From: Oscillospiraceae bacterium | GTDB lineage: Bacteria > Bacillota > Clostridia > Oscillospirales > Oscillospiraceae | Reading direction: 5' to 3' | Assembly (NCBI GenBank): GCA_902802215.1 | Contig: CADCLH010000031.1 | Span: 1 to 19,605, forward strand | Length of the DNA: 19,605 nucleotides | Part shown: piece after piece, positions 9,406-16,284 of the stretch | Numbering within the stretch: position 1 is the first letter of the stretch | Layout of the letters: every line of letters starts with the position of its first letter | Notes under the pieces: generated by a model | Databases searched by the model: none | Told to the model about the DNA's origin: nothing | The model's input: only the letters and a program-made list of their open reading frames with translations | Made by a program: the position numbers and the translations under genes

Positions 9406-9828
9406 TTGCAGGTGACAAGCAGAGGGCGCTACGCCCTGCGGGTCATGCTCGATCTGGCGCAGCGCCGGGACGAGGGCGTCGTGTCCCTCAAAACCGTCGC
9501 CGAGCGGCAGGGGATCTCGCTGAAATATCTGGAGACCCTCGTCTGCGCCCTGCGGCGGGCCGGGCTCGTCGAGAGCGCCCGCGGCAAGGAGGGCGGCTAT
9601 CAGCTCAGCCGGGAGCCGGAGGCCTACAGCGTGGGGGAGATCCTGAGCTGCGTGGAGGACTCGCTGGCGCCGGTGGCCTGCATCCGCGGCGGGAGCGCCG
9701 AATGCGAGCGGGCGGGGAGCTGCCCGACCCTGCCGATGTGGCGGGAGCTCGACGGACTGACCCGGCACTATCTCGAAAGCGTGACGCTCCGCGATCTGAT
9801 GAGCGGGGAGCGCTGGAAAAACACATAA
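9406..9828 (+). CDS. Rrf2-family transcriptional regulator (IscR-like)
   Basis: Winged-helix repressor that probably controls the cysteine desulfurase and scaffold genes that follow. The N-terminus (VTSRGRYALRVMLDLA) is the classic Rrf2 opening. The recognition helix region is VSLKTVAERQGISLKYLETL, and the wing KGGYQLSR-like segment (RGKEGGYQLSR) follows. Counting from the TTG start, cysteines 92, 100 and 106 (C-x7-C-x5-C) form a likely Fe-S ligand set, spaced somewhat differently from E. coli IscR. Start choice: ATG 9400 is only 2 bases from AAAGGGG, whereas TTG 9406 has 8-base spacing and gives the usual two residues before the T/S-x-G-R-Y motif; ATG 9400 (142 aa) remains the alternative. 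iscS begins 16 bases downstream. Confidence 0.88.
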   Translation: MQVTSRGRYALRVMLDLAQRRDEGVVSLKTVAERQGISLKYLETLVCALRRAGLVESARGKEGGYQLSREPEAYSVGEILSCVEDSLAPVACIRGGSAECERAGSCPTLPMWRELDGLTRHYLESVTLRDLMSGERWKNT

Positions 9829-9844
9829 CGAAAGGAACAGAGAC

Positions 9845-11035
9845 ATGTTTGTTTACGCAGACAACGCAGCCACCACCTGTGTCAGCAAGGCGGCGCTGGA
9901 CGCCATGTTGCCCTATCTGACGGTCAGCTACTTCAACCCCTCGAGCCTGTACTCCTCGGCGCAGAAGGTGGCCGAGGCCGTGGCCGAGGCCCGCGAGACC
10001 GTGGCCGCCTGCCTCGGCGCGAAGAGCCCGCGGGAGATCTACTTCACCTCCTGCGGCAGCGAGGCCGACAACCAGGCGCTGGTCTCCTGCGCGAGACTCG
10101 GCGCGAGAAAGGGCAAAAAGCACCTGATCTCCACGAAATTCGAGCACCACGCCATCCTGCACACCCTCAAGGCCCTGGAGAAGGAGGGCTTCGAGGTCAC
10201 GCTGCTGGACGTGCACGAGGACGGCGTCGTCCGCGTCGAGGACGTCGCGGCCGCCATCCGCGAGGACACCTGCTGCGTGTCGGTGATGTTCGCCAACAAC
10301 GAGGTCGGCACCGTGCAGCCCATCAAGGAGATCGGCGCGCTCTGCCGCGAGAAGGGCATCCCCTTCCACACCGACGCCGTGCAGGCGGCGGGACATATCC
10401 CGGTCGACGTCGAGGAGATGAACATCGACCTGCTGAGCCTATCGGGACATAAGTTCCACGCGCCCAAGGGCGTGGGCGTGCTCTACTGCCGCAAGAACAT
10501 CCCGCTGTTCTCCTTCATCGAGGGCGGCGCCCAGGAGCGCGGCAAGCGCGCCGGCACCGAGAACGTGGCGGGCATCGTCGCCCTGGCCGCGGCCCTCAAG
10601 GAGAGCTGCGACCACATGGAGGAAAACGCCGCGAAAATGATCGCCATGCGCGACCGGCTCTTCGCCGAGCTCGGCAAGATCCCCCACAGCAAGATCAACG
10701 GCAGCCTCGAGCACCACGTCCCCGGCACGGTCAACATGTGCTTCGAGGGCATCGAGGGCGAGAGCCTGCTGCTCCTGCTCGACAAGAACGGCATCTGCGC
10801 CTCCTCCGGCAGCGCCTGCACCTCCGGCTCCCTCGACCCGAGCCACGTGCTGCTGAGCCTCGGCATCCCGCACGAGCTGGCGCACGGCTCGCTGCGCCTG
10901 TCGATCGGCGAGTACAACACCATGGAGGAGATGGAGTACATCATCGAGACCGTCCCGAAGGCGGTGCAGTACCTGCGCGACATGTCCCCGGTCTGGGACG
11001 AGCTGCAAAAGGGCACAAGGCAGCATCTCTGCTGA
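9845..11035 (+). CDS. iscS: Cysteine desulfurase (IscS/NifS class)
   Basis: PLP enzyme that removes sulfur from cysteine and passes it as persulfide to the Fe-S scaffold and other acceptors. The 396-residue product has the N-terminal YADNAATT motif, HTDAVQAAGH at 175-184, the PLP lysine in SLSGHKFHAPKG (Lys203), and the mobile catalytic-cysteine loop SSGSACTSGS (Cys325) of group I desulfurases. ATG 9845 has AAAGGA 8 bases upstream. It is flanked by an Rrf2 regulator and the IscU scaffold, the standard clostridial ISC operon. The C-terminus ends with a cysteine. The NifS name would be equally acceptable; no nitrogenase genes are seen. Confidence 0.95.
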   Translation: MFVYADNAATTCVSKAALDAMLPYLTVSYFNPSSLYSSAQKVAEAVAEARETVAACLGAKSPREIYFTSCGSEADNQALVSCARLGARKGKKHLISTKFEHHAILHTLKALEKEGFEVTLLDVHEDGVVRVEDVAAAIREDTCCVSVMFANNEVGTVQPIKEIGALCREKGIPFHTDAVQAAGHIPVDVEEMNIDLLSLSGHKFHAPKGVGVLYCRKNIPLFSFIEGGAQERGKRAGTENVAGIVALAAALKESCDHMEENAAKMIAMRDRLFAELGKIPHSKINGSLEHHVPGTVNMCFEGIEGESLLLLLDKNGICASSGSACTSGSLDPSHVLLSLGIPHELAHGSLRLSIGEYNTMEEMEYIIETVPKAVQYLRDMSPVWDELQKGTRQHLC

Positions 11036-11064
11036 GACTTCGGCAACAAGGAAGGAGATACAAA

Positions 11065-11502
11065 ATGGCTTTATACAGCGACAAGGTCATGGACCATTTT
11101 CAGAATCCGCGCAACGTCGGCAAGCTCGACGACGCCGACGGGATCGGCGAGGTCGGCAACGCCAAGTGCGGCGACATCATGCGCATGTACATCAAGGTGG
11201 AGGACAACATCATCACCGACGTGAAGTTCAACACCTTCGGCTGCGGCAGCGCCATCGCGACCAGCTCCATGGCGACCGAGCTCATCAAGGGCAAGCCCAT
11301 CGAGGAGGCGCTGGAGCTGTCGAACAAGGCGGTGGTCGAGGCGCTGGACGGGCTGCCCGCCTACAAGCTGCACTGCTCGGTGCTGGCCGAGCAGGCGGTG
11401 CGTGCCGCGGTGATCGACTATTACGAGAAGCACGGCATCCCCTACGACAAGGAGAAGTTCAAGATCGTCGACTGCGAGGACTGCGAGCACGCCGAGGGCT
11501 GA
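11065..11502 (+). CDS. iscU: Fe-S cluster assembly scaffold protein (IscU/NifU N-terminal type)
   Basis: Scaffold on which the [2Fe-2S] cluster is built with sulfur from the adjacent cysteine desulfurase. The 145 residues contain the three ligand cysteines Cys35 (in NAKCGD, with conserved Asp37), Cys60 (in TFGCGSA) and Cys104 (in KLHCSV), and the N-terminal MDHFQNPRNVG signature. The C-terminus carries an additional CEDC (137-140), seen in several clostridial NifU-like proteins and possibly an extra metal or thiol site. ATG 11065 has AAGGAG about 7 bases upstream. It lies 29 bases after iscS and is the last gene of the operon, followed by a hairpin terminator. Confidence 0.94.
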   Translation: MALYSDKVMDHFQNPRNVGKLDDADGIGEVGNAKCGDIMRMYIKVEDNIITDVKFNTFGCGSAIATSSMATELIKGKPIEEALELSNKAVVEALDGLPAYKLHCSVLAEQAVRAAVIDYYEKHGIPYDKEKFKIVDCEDCEHAEG

Positions 11503-11506
11503 GACC

Positions 11507-11561
11507 GCGCGCAGAAGAAAGGCTCCGCCCGGGAATCCCCGGGGCGGAGCCTTTCGCGCGC
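11507..11561 (+). terminator. Hairpin terminator after iscU
   Basis: AAAGGCTCCGCCC (11518-11530) pairs with GGGCGGAGCCTTT (11542-11554), a 13-bp GC-rich stem. GCGCGC on both sides (11507-11512 and 11556-11561) can extend it. The U tract is only three bases, so termination may be partial or rely on stem strength. The next promoter begins at the following base. Confidence 0.7.
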
Positions 11562-11590
11562 TTGACTTGCCGGGACAAAACGGCTACAAT
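11562..11590 (+). promoter_or_regulatory. Sigma-A-type promoter for the XRE-regulator gene
   Basis: TTGACT (11562-11567) and TACAAT (11585-11590) are separated by 17 bases, each matching consensus at 5 of 6 positions. It lies directly after the iscU terminator stem and about 35 bases before the GTG start at 11626, so the gene has its own transcription unit. Confidence 0.85.
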
Positions 11591-11625
11591 ACGGGCGTAA
11601 AGAAGTTCGACAGAGGAGAAACGCC

Positions 11626-12228
11626 GTGCAGCTTTCGGAACTCAAGCTGGTATTCGCGAGCAACCTGATCCGCCTGCGCAGCAAAGCGGGCATGACGCAG
11701 GCCGAGCTCGGCGCGATGCTGAACTATTCGGACAAGTCCGTCTCCAAATGGGAGCGCGGCGAAGCCATCCCCGACGCCTGGGTGCTCACGCGCCTTGCGG
11801 AGCTCTTCGGCGTGACGGTGGACTTCCTGCTCTCCGAGCACGACGCCTGGGTCCCGCCCGACGCCGAGGAGGAGGCGCCCCAGTACAGCCGCGGCATGAT
11901 CTATGCCGTGGCCGTTCTCGCGGTCTGGACCATGGCGCTGATCGCCTTCGTCGTGCTCTGGTGGGTCGGCATACTCTGGTGGCCGGTCTTCGCCGTGGCG
12001 CTGAGCGTGTCGCTGCTGGCGGTTCTGATCCTGACGGTCTATTTCAAGCATACGAAGCATTTGCAGTATGTTCTGGCGGGCTTCGTGCTGAGCGTGTTCG
12101 TGATGCTCTACGTGCTGATGCTGCCGTGGCGGAACAACTGGCAGCTGTTTCTGATCGCCGTGCCGGCGCTTGCGCTGGTGTTCCTCGGCTGCAACATCCG
12201 CAAGCGGCCGCGCAGGAGCGCGAAATAA
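11626..12228 (+). CDS. XRE-family DNA-binding protein with C-terminal membrane helices
   Basis: The N-terminal 70 residues form a Cro/C1-type helix-turn-helix: IRLRSKAGMTQAELGAML at 15-32, then the recognition segment SDKSVSKWERGEAIPD at 35-50, and LAELFGVTVDFLLS at 57-70. After a short acidic linker, four hydrophobic segments follow at about 90-110, 112-140, 146-167 and 172-191, ending in a basic tail. This is a membrane-tethered regulator; the signal and target genes are unknown. The start is GTG 11626 with AGAGGAG 7 bases upstream. It stands alone between its own promoter and a tandem hairpin. The downstream degV gene has no obvious functional link. Confidence 0.85.
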   Translation: MQLSELKLVFASNLIRLRSKAGMTQAELGAMLNYSDKSVSKWERGEAIPDAWVLTRLAELFGVTVDFLLSEHDAWVPPDAEEEAPQYSRGMIYAVAVLAVWTMALIAFVVLWWVGILWWPVFAVALSVSLLAVLILTVYFKHTKHLQYVLAGFVLSVFVMLYVLMLPWRNNWQLFLIAVPALALVFLGCNIRKRPRRSAK

Positions 12229-12242
12229 CGGGAATACGCCGA

Positions 12243-12302
12243 CTCTACGATTCGTAGAGAGCCGGGGAAGGACGGGTAGAGTTCGCTCTGCCCGTCCTTC
12301 CC
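12243..12302 (+). terminator. Tandem hairpins after the XRE-regulator gene
   Basis: A small hairpin (CTCTACG, loop ATT, CGTAGAG; 12243-12259) is followed by a strong one at 12265-12302, where GGGAAGGACGGG pairs with CCCGTCCTTCCC and an inner AGAG/CTCT stem closes a TTCG tetraloop. Only a short CTTT follows, so it is a probable but not textbook intrinsic terminator. Confidence 0.65.
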
Positions 12303-12377
12303 GCTTTCGTGGAGTGCAGGGAGGCGCGCACGCGGGTACAATGGAAGCATCAGGAAAACAGAAAGGAATTTGAAACC

Positions 12378-13265
12378 ATGGCTGATTACGTTCTCTCCGG
12401 CTGCTCCTCGGCCGACCTCTCGAAGGAGCACTTCGAGGCGATCGGCGTCCGCTACATCTGCATGCACTTCACGCTCGACGGCGTGAGCTACCCCGACGAT
12501 CTGGGGCAGTCCATGCCCGCCGACGAGATGTACGCCCGCATGGCGAAGGGCGCCACGACCTCCACCTCCCAGATCAACATCTCCGAGTATGTCGACTACT
12601 TCAGCGCCTTCTGCGAGCAGGGGCTGGACGTCGTCCACGTCTCCCTGTCCTCCGGCATCTCCGGCACCTACGGCTCCGCGGTCAGCGCGGCCCTCATCGT
12701 CCGGGAGCGCTACCCCGAGCGCGAGATCTACGTCATCGACTCGCTCGGCGCGTCCTCCGGCTACGGCCTGATCCTCGACACCGCGGCGGCCATGCGCGAT
12801 AAGGGTCTGAGCGCGAAGGAGCTGGCCGACTGGATCGAGGCCAACCGCCTCAAGCTGCACCACTGGTTCTTCTCCACCGACCTCTCGAGCTACGTGCGCG
12901 GAGGCCGCATCTCCAAGACCGCGGCCTTCTTCGGCGGGGTGTTCGAGATCTGCCCCCTGCTGAACATGGACAATCTCGGCCGGCTCGTCCCGCGCCGGAA
13001 GATCCGCACCAAGAAGAACGTCATCCGCGAGATCGTGCAGAGAATGGTCGAAAACGCGCAGGACGGCACGGACTACAGCGGCAAGTGCTACATCTCCATG
13101 TCCGCCTGCCGCGCCGACGCCGAGGAGGTCGCGCGGCTCGTGGAGGAGAAGTTCCCGAAGCTTGACGGGAAGGTGCTCATCAACAACATCGGCGGCCTGA
13201 TCGGCGCGCACACCGGACCCGGCACCGTGGCCCTCTTCTTCTGGGGCGGCGAGCGGGTCGACTGA
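12378..13265 (+). CDS. DegV family fatty-acid-binding protein
   Basis: DegV/FakB proteins hold a fatty acid and present it to the FakA kinase for acyl-phosphate formation and membrane lipid synthesis. The 295 residues show the ligand-head-group motifs TTSTSQIN (60-67) and SLSSGISGTY (89-98), GGRISK at 175-180, and the C-terminal GAHTGPGT at 276-283, all in family order. The start is ATG 12378 with AAAGGA about 10 bases upstream; an in-frame extension to 12309 reads through the promoter region and is rejected. A -10-like TACAAT lies at 12337-12342 without a clear -35. No FakA kinase gene is nearby, and the gene is monocistronic, ending at a good terminator. The bound lipid cannot be told from sequence. 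Confidence 0.92.
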   Translation: MADYVLSGCSSADLSKEHFEAIGVRYICMHFTLDGVSYPDDLGQSMPADEMYARMAKGATTSTSQINISEYVDYFSAFCEQGLDVVHVSLSSGISGTYGSAVSAALIVRERYPEREIYVIDSLGASSGYGLILDTAAAMRDKGLSAKELADWIEANRLKLHHWFFSTDLSSYVRGGRISKTAAFFGGVFEICPLLNMDNLGRLVPRRKIRTKKNVIREIVQRMVENAQDGTDYSGKCYISMSACRADAEEVARLVEEKFPKLDGKVLINNIGGLIGAHTGPGTVALFFWGGERVD

Positions 13266-13284
13266 GGAAAAAGCAAACACGGAA

Positions 13285-13318
13285 ACGGGGATCGCTCAGC
13301 GAGCGGTCCCCGTTTTTT
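13285..13318 (+). terminator. Rho-independent terminator after degV
   Basis: ACGGGGA (13285-13291) pairs with TCCCCGT (13307-13313), extended by a T-G wobble and CGCT/AGCG around a CAGCG loop, and is followed by six T residues (13313-13318). This is a clean intrinsic terminator and it separates degV from the accessory operon. Confidence 0.92.
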
Positions 13319-13331
13319 GCCTCTGCGGGGA

Positions 13332-13360
13332 TTGCGCGGGGCGGATGCTTTTGTTATAGT
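13332..13360 (+). promoter_or_regulatory. Probable promoter of the HD-RyR / TIR-LRR operon
   Basis: TATAGT (13355-13360) is a good -10 box. TTGCGC (13332-13337), 17 bases upstream, is a weak -35 that keeps only the TTG. It is the best promoter candidate between the degV terminator and the ATG at 13434, and gives a leader of about 65 bases. The weak -35 suggests low expression or an activator. Confidence 0.6.
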
Positions 13361-13386
13361 ATATCATGGCGAAATCGGTACACTTA

Positions 13387-13407
13387 TGCGCTGCGATTCA
13401 CAGCGCA
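13387..13407 (+). other. Hairpin in the leader of the accessory operon
   Basis: TGCGCTG (13387-13393) and CAGCGCA (13401-13407) form a 7-bp perfect inverted repeat around CGATTCA. It lies between the putative -10 box and the ribosome binding site AAAGGA (13418-13423). It could be an operator or a leader hairpin; it has no U tract and is not a terminator. Confidence 0.45.
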
Positions 13408-13433
13408 ATTCAACGATAAAGGACGGGATCGGT

Positions 13434-15467
13434 ATGGCATACACGGCATTTGAACAGATGCGGCTTGACAATCTGGAGCGCTTCGGGGAGGATCTCGGCC
13501 CCGTGCAGCCCGCGTTTCCGGCGTGCGGGGAGCCCAACGGGCTCAAAAGCGCCGCGCTGCGCTTCCTGCGCGAGGAATGCGAGGGCCTGCGCTTCGACCG
13601 GAAAAAGGAGCTTCTCGAACGGAAAACCGGCGTGCTGCTCGGCAAGAGCCTGCGCAAAGGACAGATCCCGTACAACATGCAGATGGACGCGGACCGCCTG
13701 AGCCTCGAACGCGCGCTGGGCGTCTTTATCGACTCGGGCGTGTCCGAGGACGCCTACATGGTCTACTACTGCTTTCTGGAGATGTTCCTCGGCTGCTACG
13801 GGCGCTCCAAGAAGATGGTGGAGCTGCTGAGCGAATACGAGGAAAACGGCAGCTCGCTGCTGCTCAAGCACCGGGACCACTACTCCCACTCGGTCTACGT
13901 GTTCGCGCTGGGGCTGGCGATCTACGAGTCGAACGCGGCCTTCCGCCGGGAGTTCAAGCGCTTTTACGGCTTCGATACCGACGAGGGCAACCGCCGGCAG
14001 CGCCGCAGCGCGGCCAACGCCTTTCTGGAATTCTGGGGGCTGACGTCGCTGTTTCACGACATCGGCTACCCCTTCGAGCTGCCCTACGAGCAGGTGCTCA
14101 GCTACTTCGAGGTGGACCGGCAGGAGCGCGGCGCGGGCTGCCCCTATCTGGTCTACCGCAACATCGGGACGCTGACCGGCCTCGACGAAGCGGCGCAGAC
14201 GCGCTTCCGGGAGCTGTACGGCCGGCGCTTCGAGACCGTGGGCGCGCTGCTCGCGCACGATCTGGCCGGGAAGCTGGGCGGGGCCTACGGCTTTGACGAG
14301 GCCTTCATGCGGGACGTGATCGAGTCCAAGCCCGTCTCGCCGGAGGACTACGGCTATTTCATGGACCACGCGGTGTTCAGCGCGGCGCGGCTGTGCAGGG
14401 AGCTCTGCCGCGGCGGCGCCCGCGACCTGACGAAGATGCATGTGGACGCGCTGTCGGCCATCGTGCTGCACAACAGCATTTTCAAATTCAAGGTCAACTA
14501 CTACAAGGACAAAAACCCGAAGCCCCCGCTGCGCATGGACCAGCACCCCCTGGCCTGGATGCTGATGCTCTGCGACGAGCTGCAATGCTGGGACCGCACC
14601 GCCTACGGGCGCAATTCCCGCACCGAGCTGCACCCGCTGGGGGTCCGCTTCGACTTCTCGAACGAGGCCATCCGGGGCTCCTACCATTACGATCTGGCCG
14701 AGCGGGAGAAGATCGACGCCTTCATCGTCAAATACAGGGCCTGGGAAGAAGGGGGCGAGAAGGGGAAAGCGCCGCGGCTCAAGGCATACAGCGACATGGC
14801 CGAGAAGGAGCAGCGCTTCGTGGCCGACATCCGGAAAATCGTCGACACCGCGGAGTGCCCGCTGTCGGTCGAGCCGGACCTGCGCCCGGTGAACCGGGAG
14901 AACAAGCACACCTATCTGTCCGACAGCAGCTTCATGCACCTGTACGATTTCGCGGTCGCGCTGCACGGGCGCAGCCTCCCGCCCACCGCCACCGTGCAGG
15001 AGATGGAGCGCCGCTTTGAGCGCATGTCGCTGGCCTACCAGCTCTCCACGCTCGGCCGCGCCCGCAGCTTCAGCGGTTTTCTCGACGCGCTCGGCTGCTT
15101 CTTTACCGACCGGCCCGTGGACTACGACATGGTGACGCAGTTCACGCCCGAACAGGTGGAGCTCATCGCCCCGATGGAGCATGAGCGCTGGGTGCGCGAG
15201 CATCAGGAGAGAGGCTGGCAGCAGGGCGACGACTATCAGCACCTGCCGGTGCGCGCCTCGCTGCGGGAGAGGAAAAAGGCGCGCGCCGCCCTGCGCGAGC
15301 AGCTGCGCATGCACGAGCTCGCCATGGACGGGGAGCTCACGCCCGAGGCCGTCTACGCCCACTATCTCGCCCTGCCGGAGCGGGAGCAGGGGAAGGACTG
15401 GAAGCCCTTCAACACGATGCTGGCGCTTCTGAAAAAGTTTGACGGCCTGCGCATCTACAAGCTGTGA
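13434..15467 (+). CDS. HD-domain phosphohydrolase with C-terminal RyR domain
   Basis: 677-residue cytosolic protein with no signal or membrane helix. Residues about 140-400 look like an HD-type metal-dependent phosphohydrolase: His152 in HRDHYSHS, the His-Asp pair in LFHDIGYP (208-209), His312 in MDHAVF, His346 in IVLHNS and Asp381 in MLCDELQ, in the order of metal ligands in HD enzymes. The C-terminus (about 575-677) matches the RyR domain, with EHERWVREHQERGW at 582-595 and LPEREQGKDW, then LLKKFDGLRIYKL at the end. RyR domains are proposed small-molecule sensors in prokaryotic nucleotide-signalling and conflict systems. The substrate is unknown; a cyclic or NAD-derived nucleotide is an inference. 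ATG 13434 has AAAGGA 10 bases upstream. The first TIR-like gene starts 12 bases after its stop. Confidence 0.8.
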   Translation: MAYTAFEQMRLDNLERFGEDLGPVQPAFPACGEPNGLKSAALRFLREECEGLRFDRKKELLERKTGVLLGKSLRKGQIPYNMQMDADRLSLERALGVFIDSGVSEDAYMVYYCFLEMFLGCYGRSKKMVELLSEYEENGSSLLLKHRDHYSHSVYVFALGLAIYESNAAFRREFKRFYGFDTDEGNRRQRRSAANAFLEFWGLTSLFHDIGYPFELPYEQVLSYFEVDRQERGAGCPYLVYRNIGTLTGLDEAAQTRFRELYGRRFETVGALLAHDLAGKLGGAYGFDEAFMRDVIESKPVSPEDYGYFMDHAVFSAARLCRELCRGGARDLTKMHVDALSAIVLHNSIFKFKVNYYKDKNPKPPLRMDQHPLAWMLMLCDELQCWDRTAYGRNSRTELHPLGVRFDFSNEAIRGSYHYDLAEREKIDAFIVKYRAWEEGGEKGKAPRLKAYSDMAEKEQRFVADIRKIVDTAECPLSVEPDLRPVNRENKHTYLSDSSFMHLYDFAVALHGRSLPPTATVQEMERRFERMSLAYQLSTLGRARSFSGFLDALGCFFTDRPVDYDMVTQFTPEQVELIAPMEHERWVREHQERGWQQGDDYQHLPVRASLRERKKARAALREQLRMHELAMDGELTPEAVYAHYLALPEREQGKDWKPFNTMLALLKKFDGLRIYKL

Positions 15468-15479
15468 CGGAGAGCACTG

Positions 15480-16280
15480 ATGAAAAGCTGGCAGAAGAAA
15501 TACCCGCCCTATGAGGGGGCGGAGCCCTATCTGTATTTCGCCTTCGCGGACGCGGACGCGGCCAGAGTGTGGCCGCTGCTGCGCCTGCTGCTGACGCGCG
15601 GCTGCCGCGTGTGGTACGCCGCGGGCAGGGCATCCGGCGCCGAAGAGCTTGTGCGGCGCCAGAAGCGCGCGGCGGGCGCGGCGCTGACGCTGGTGTGGCT
15701 CACGGACGCGGCGCGCGAGGACGCCGACCTCAAAAGCGCGCTGCTCACCAACCAGAGCGCGGGAAGACCGATCCTCTGCCTGGACGCGGACCGGGGCGAT
15801 CCCGGCCTCTCCATGGGCCTGTACGAGAGCGTCCCGCATCTGCGCGCCGACTCGAGCGTGCGGGCAGCCTCGCTCGAGGCGGAGCTGGTCCGCGCGCCCG
15901 GCTTTACCCAGGAGATCCTCGGCGAGCCGCAGACCGTCCGGGACCGCGGCTGGATCGGGAAGCTGGTCGCGGCCCTGCTGATCCTCGCGGCCCTGCTGCT
16001 GACGGGCGCGTTCCTCTTTCTGCGCGGCCGGCGGCCCGCGGACACCCTCACCGTGCAGGACCCCGTCCTCCGGGAGGCGGTGCGCGCCGCGGTCGGCGGC
16101 GGGATCATCACGGAGGAAAACGCGCGGGACGTCACGGTCCTGCGCCTCGAAAAGCTGCCCGGCGGCTGGGAGGAGCTCTCCCTGCTGCCCGCGCTCGAGA
16201 AGATCGAGCTGACGCAGTCGGCCGCGCTCGCGGGCCCGCTTCCGGACGGGGACTACACCCTCGTTTTGAAAGGGGGCTGA
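15480..16280 (+). CDS. Degenerate TIR-like domain, membrane helix and short LRR segment
   Basis: 266-residue paralogue of the next gene. Both open with a shared PYEG-x-x-P-aromatic-L motif (residues 10-18), then a TIR-like fold: YFAFADADA replaces the usual FISYAHAD, and CRVWYAAGRASG replaces RLWYDEGIPAG. Aligned on the following beta strand (PILCLD against PMLVVRLD), the position of the catalytic glutamate is alanine or serine, so NADase activity is not expected. A single membrane helix lies at about 158-181, followed by an LRR N-cap-like segment (DPVLREAVRAAVGGGIITEE, 184-203) and roughly one repeat (208-235). It may be an accessory or decoy partner of the active TIR protein. ATG 15480 has GGAGAG 5 bases upstream, and it ends 4 bases before the next gene. 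Confidence 0.7.
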   Translation: MKSWQKKYPPYEGAEPYLYFAFADADAARVWPLLRLLLTRGCRVWYAAGRASGAEELVRRQKRAAGAALTLVWLTDAAREDADLKSALLTNQSAGRPILCLDADRGDPGLSMGLYESVPHLRADSSVRAASLEAELVRAPGFTQEILGEPQTVRDRGWIGKLVAALLILAALLLTGAFLFLRGRRPADTLTVQDPVLREAVRAAVGGGIITEENARDVTVLRLEKLPGGWEELSLLPALEKIELTQSAALAGPLPDGDYTLVLKGG

Positions 16281-16284
16281 GCGC

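Noticed and set aside
12309..12377. Upstream extension of degV
   Set aside because: Runs through the putative -10 box and ribosome binding site; family sequence begins at ATG 12378.
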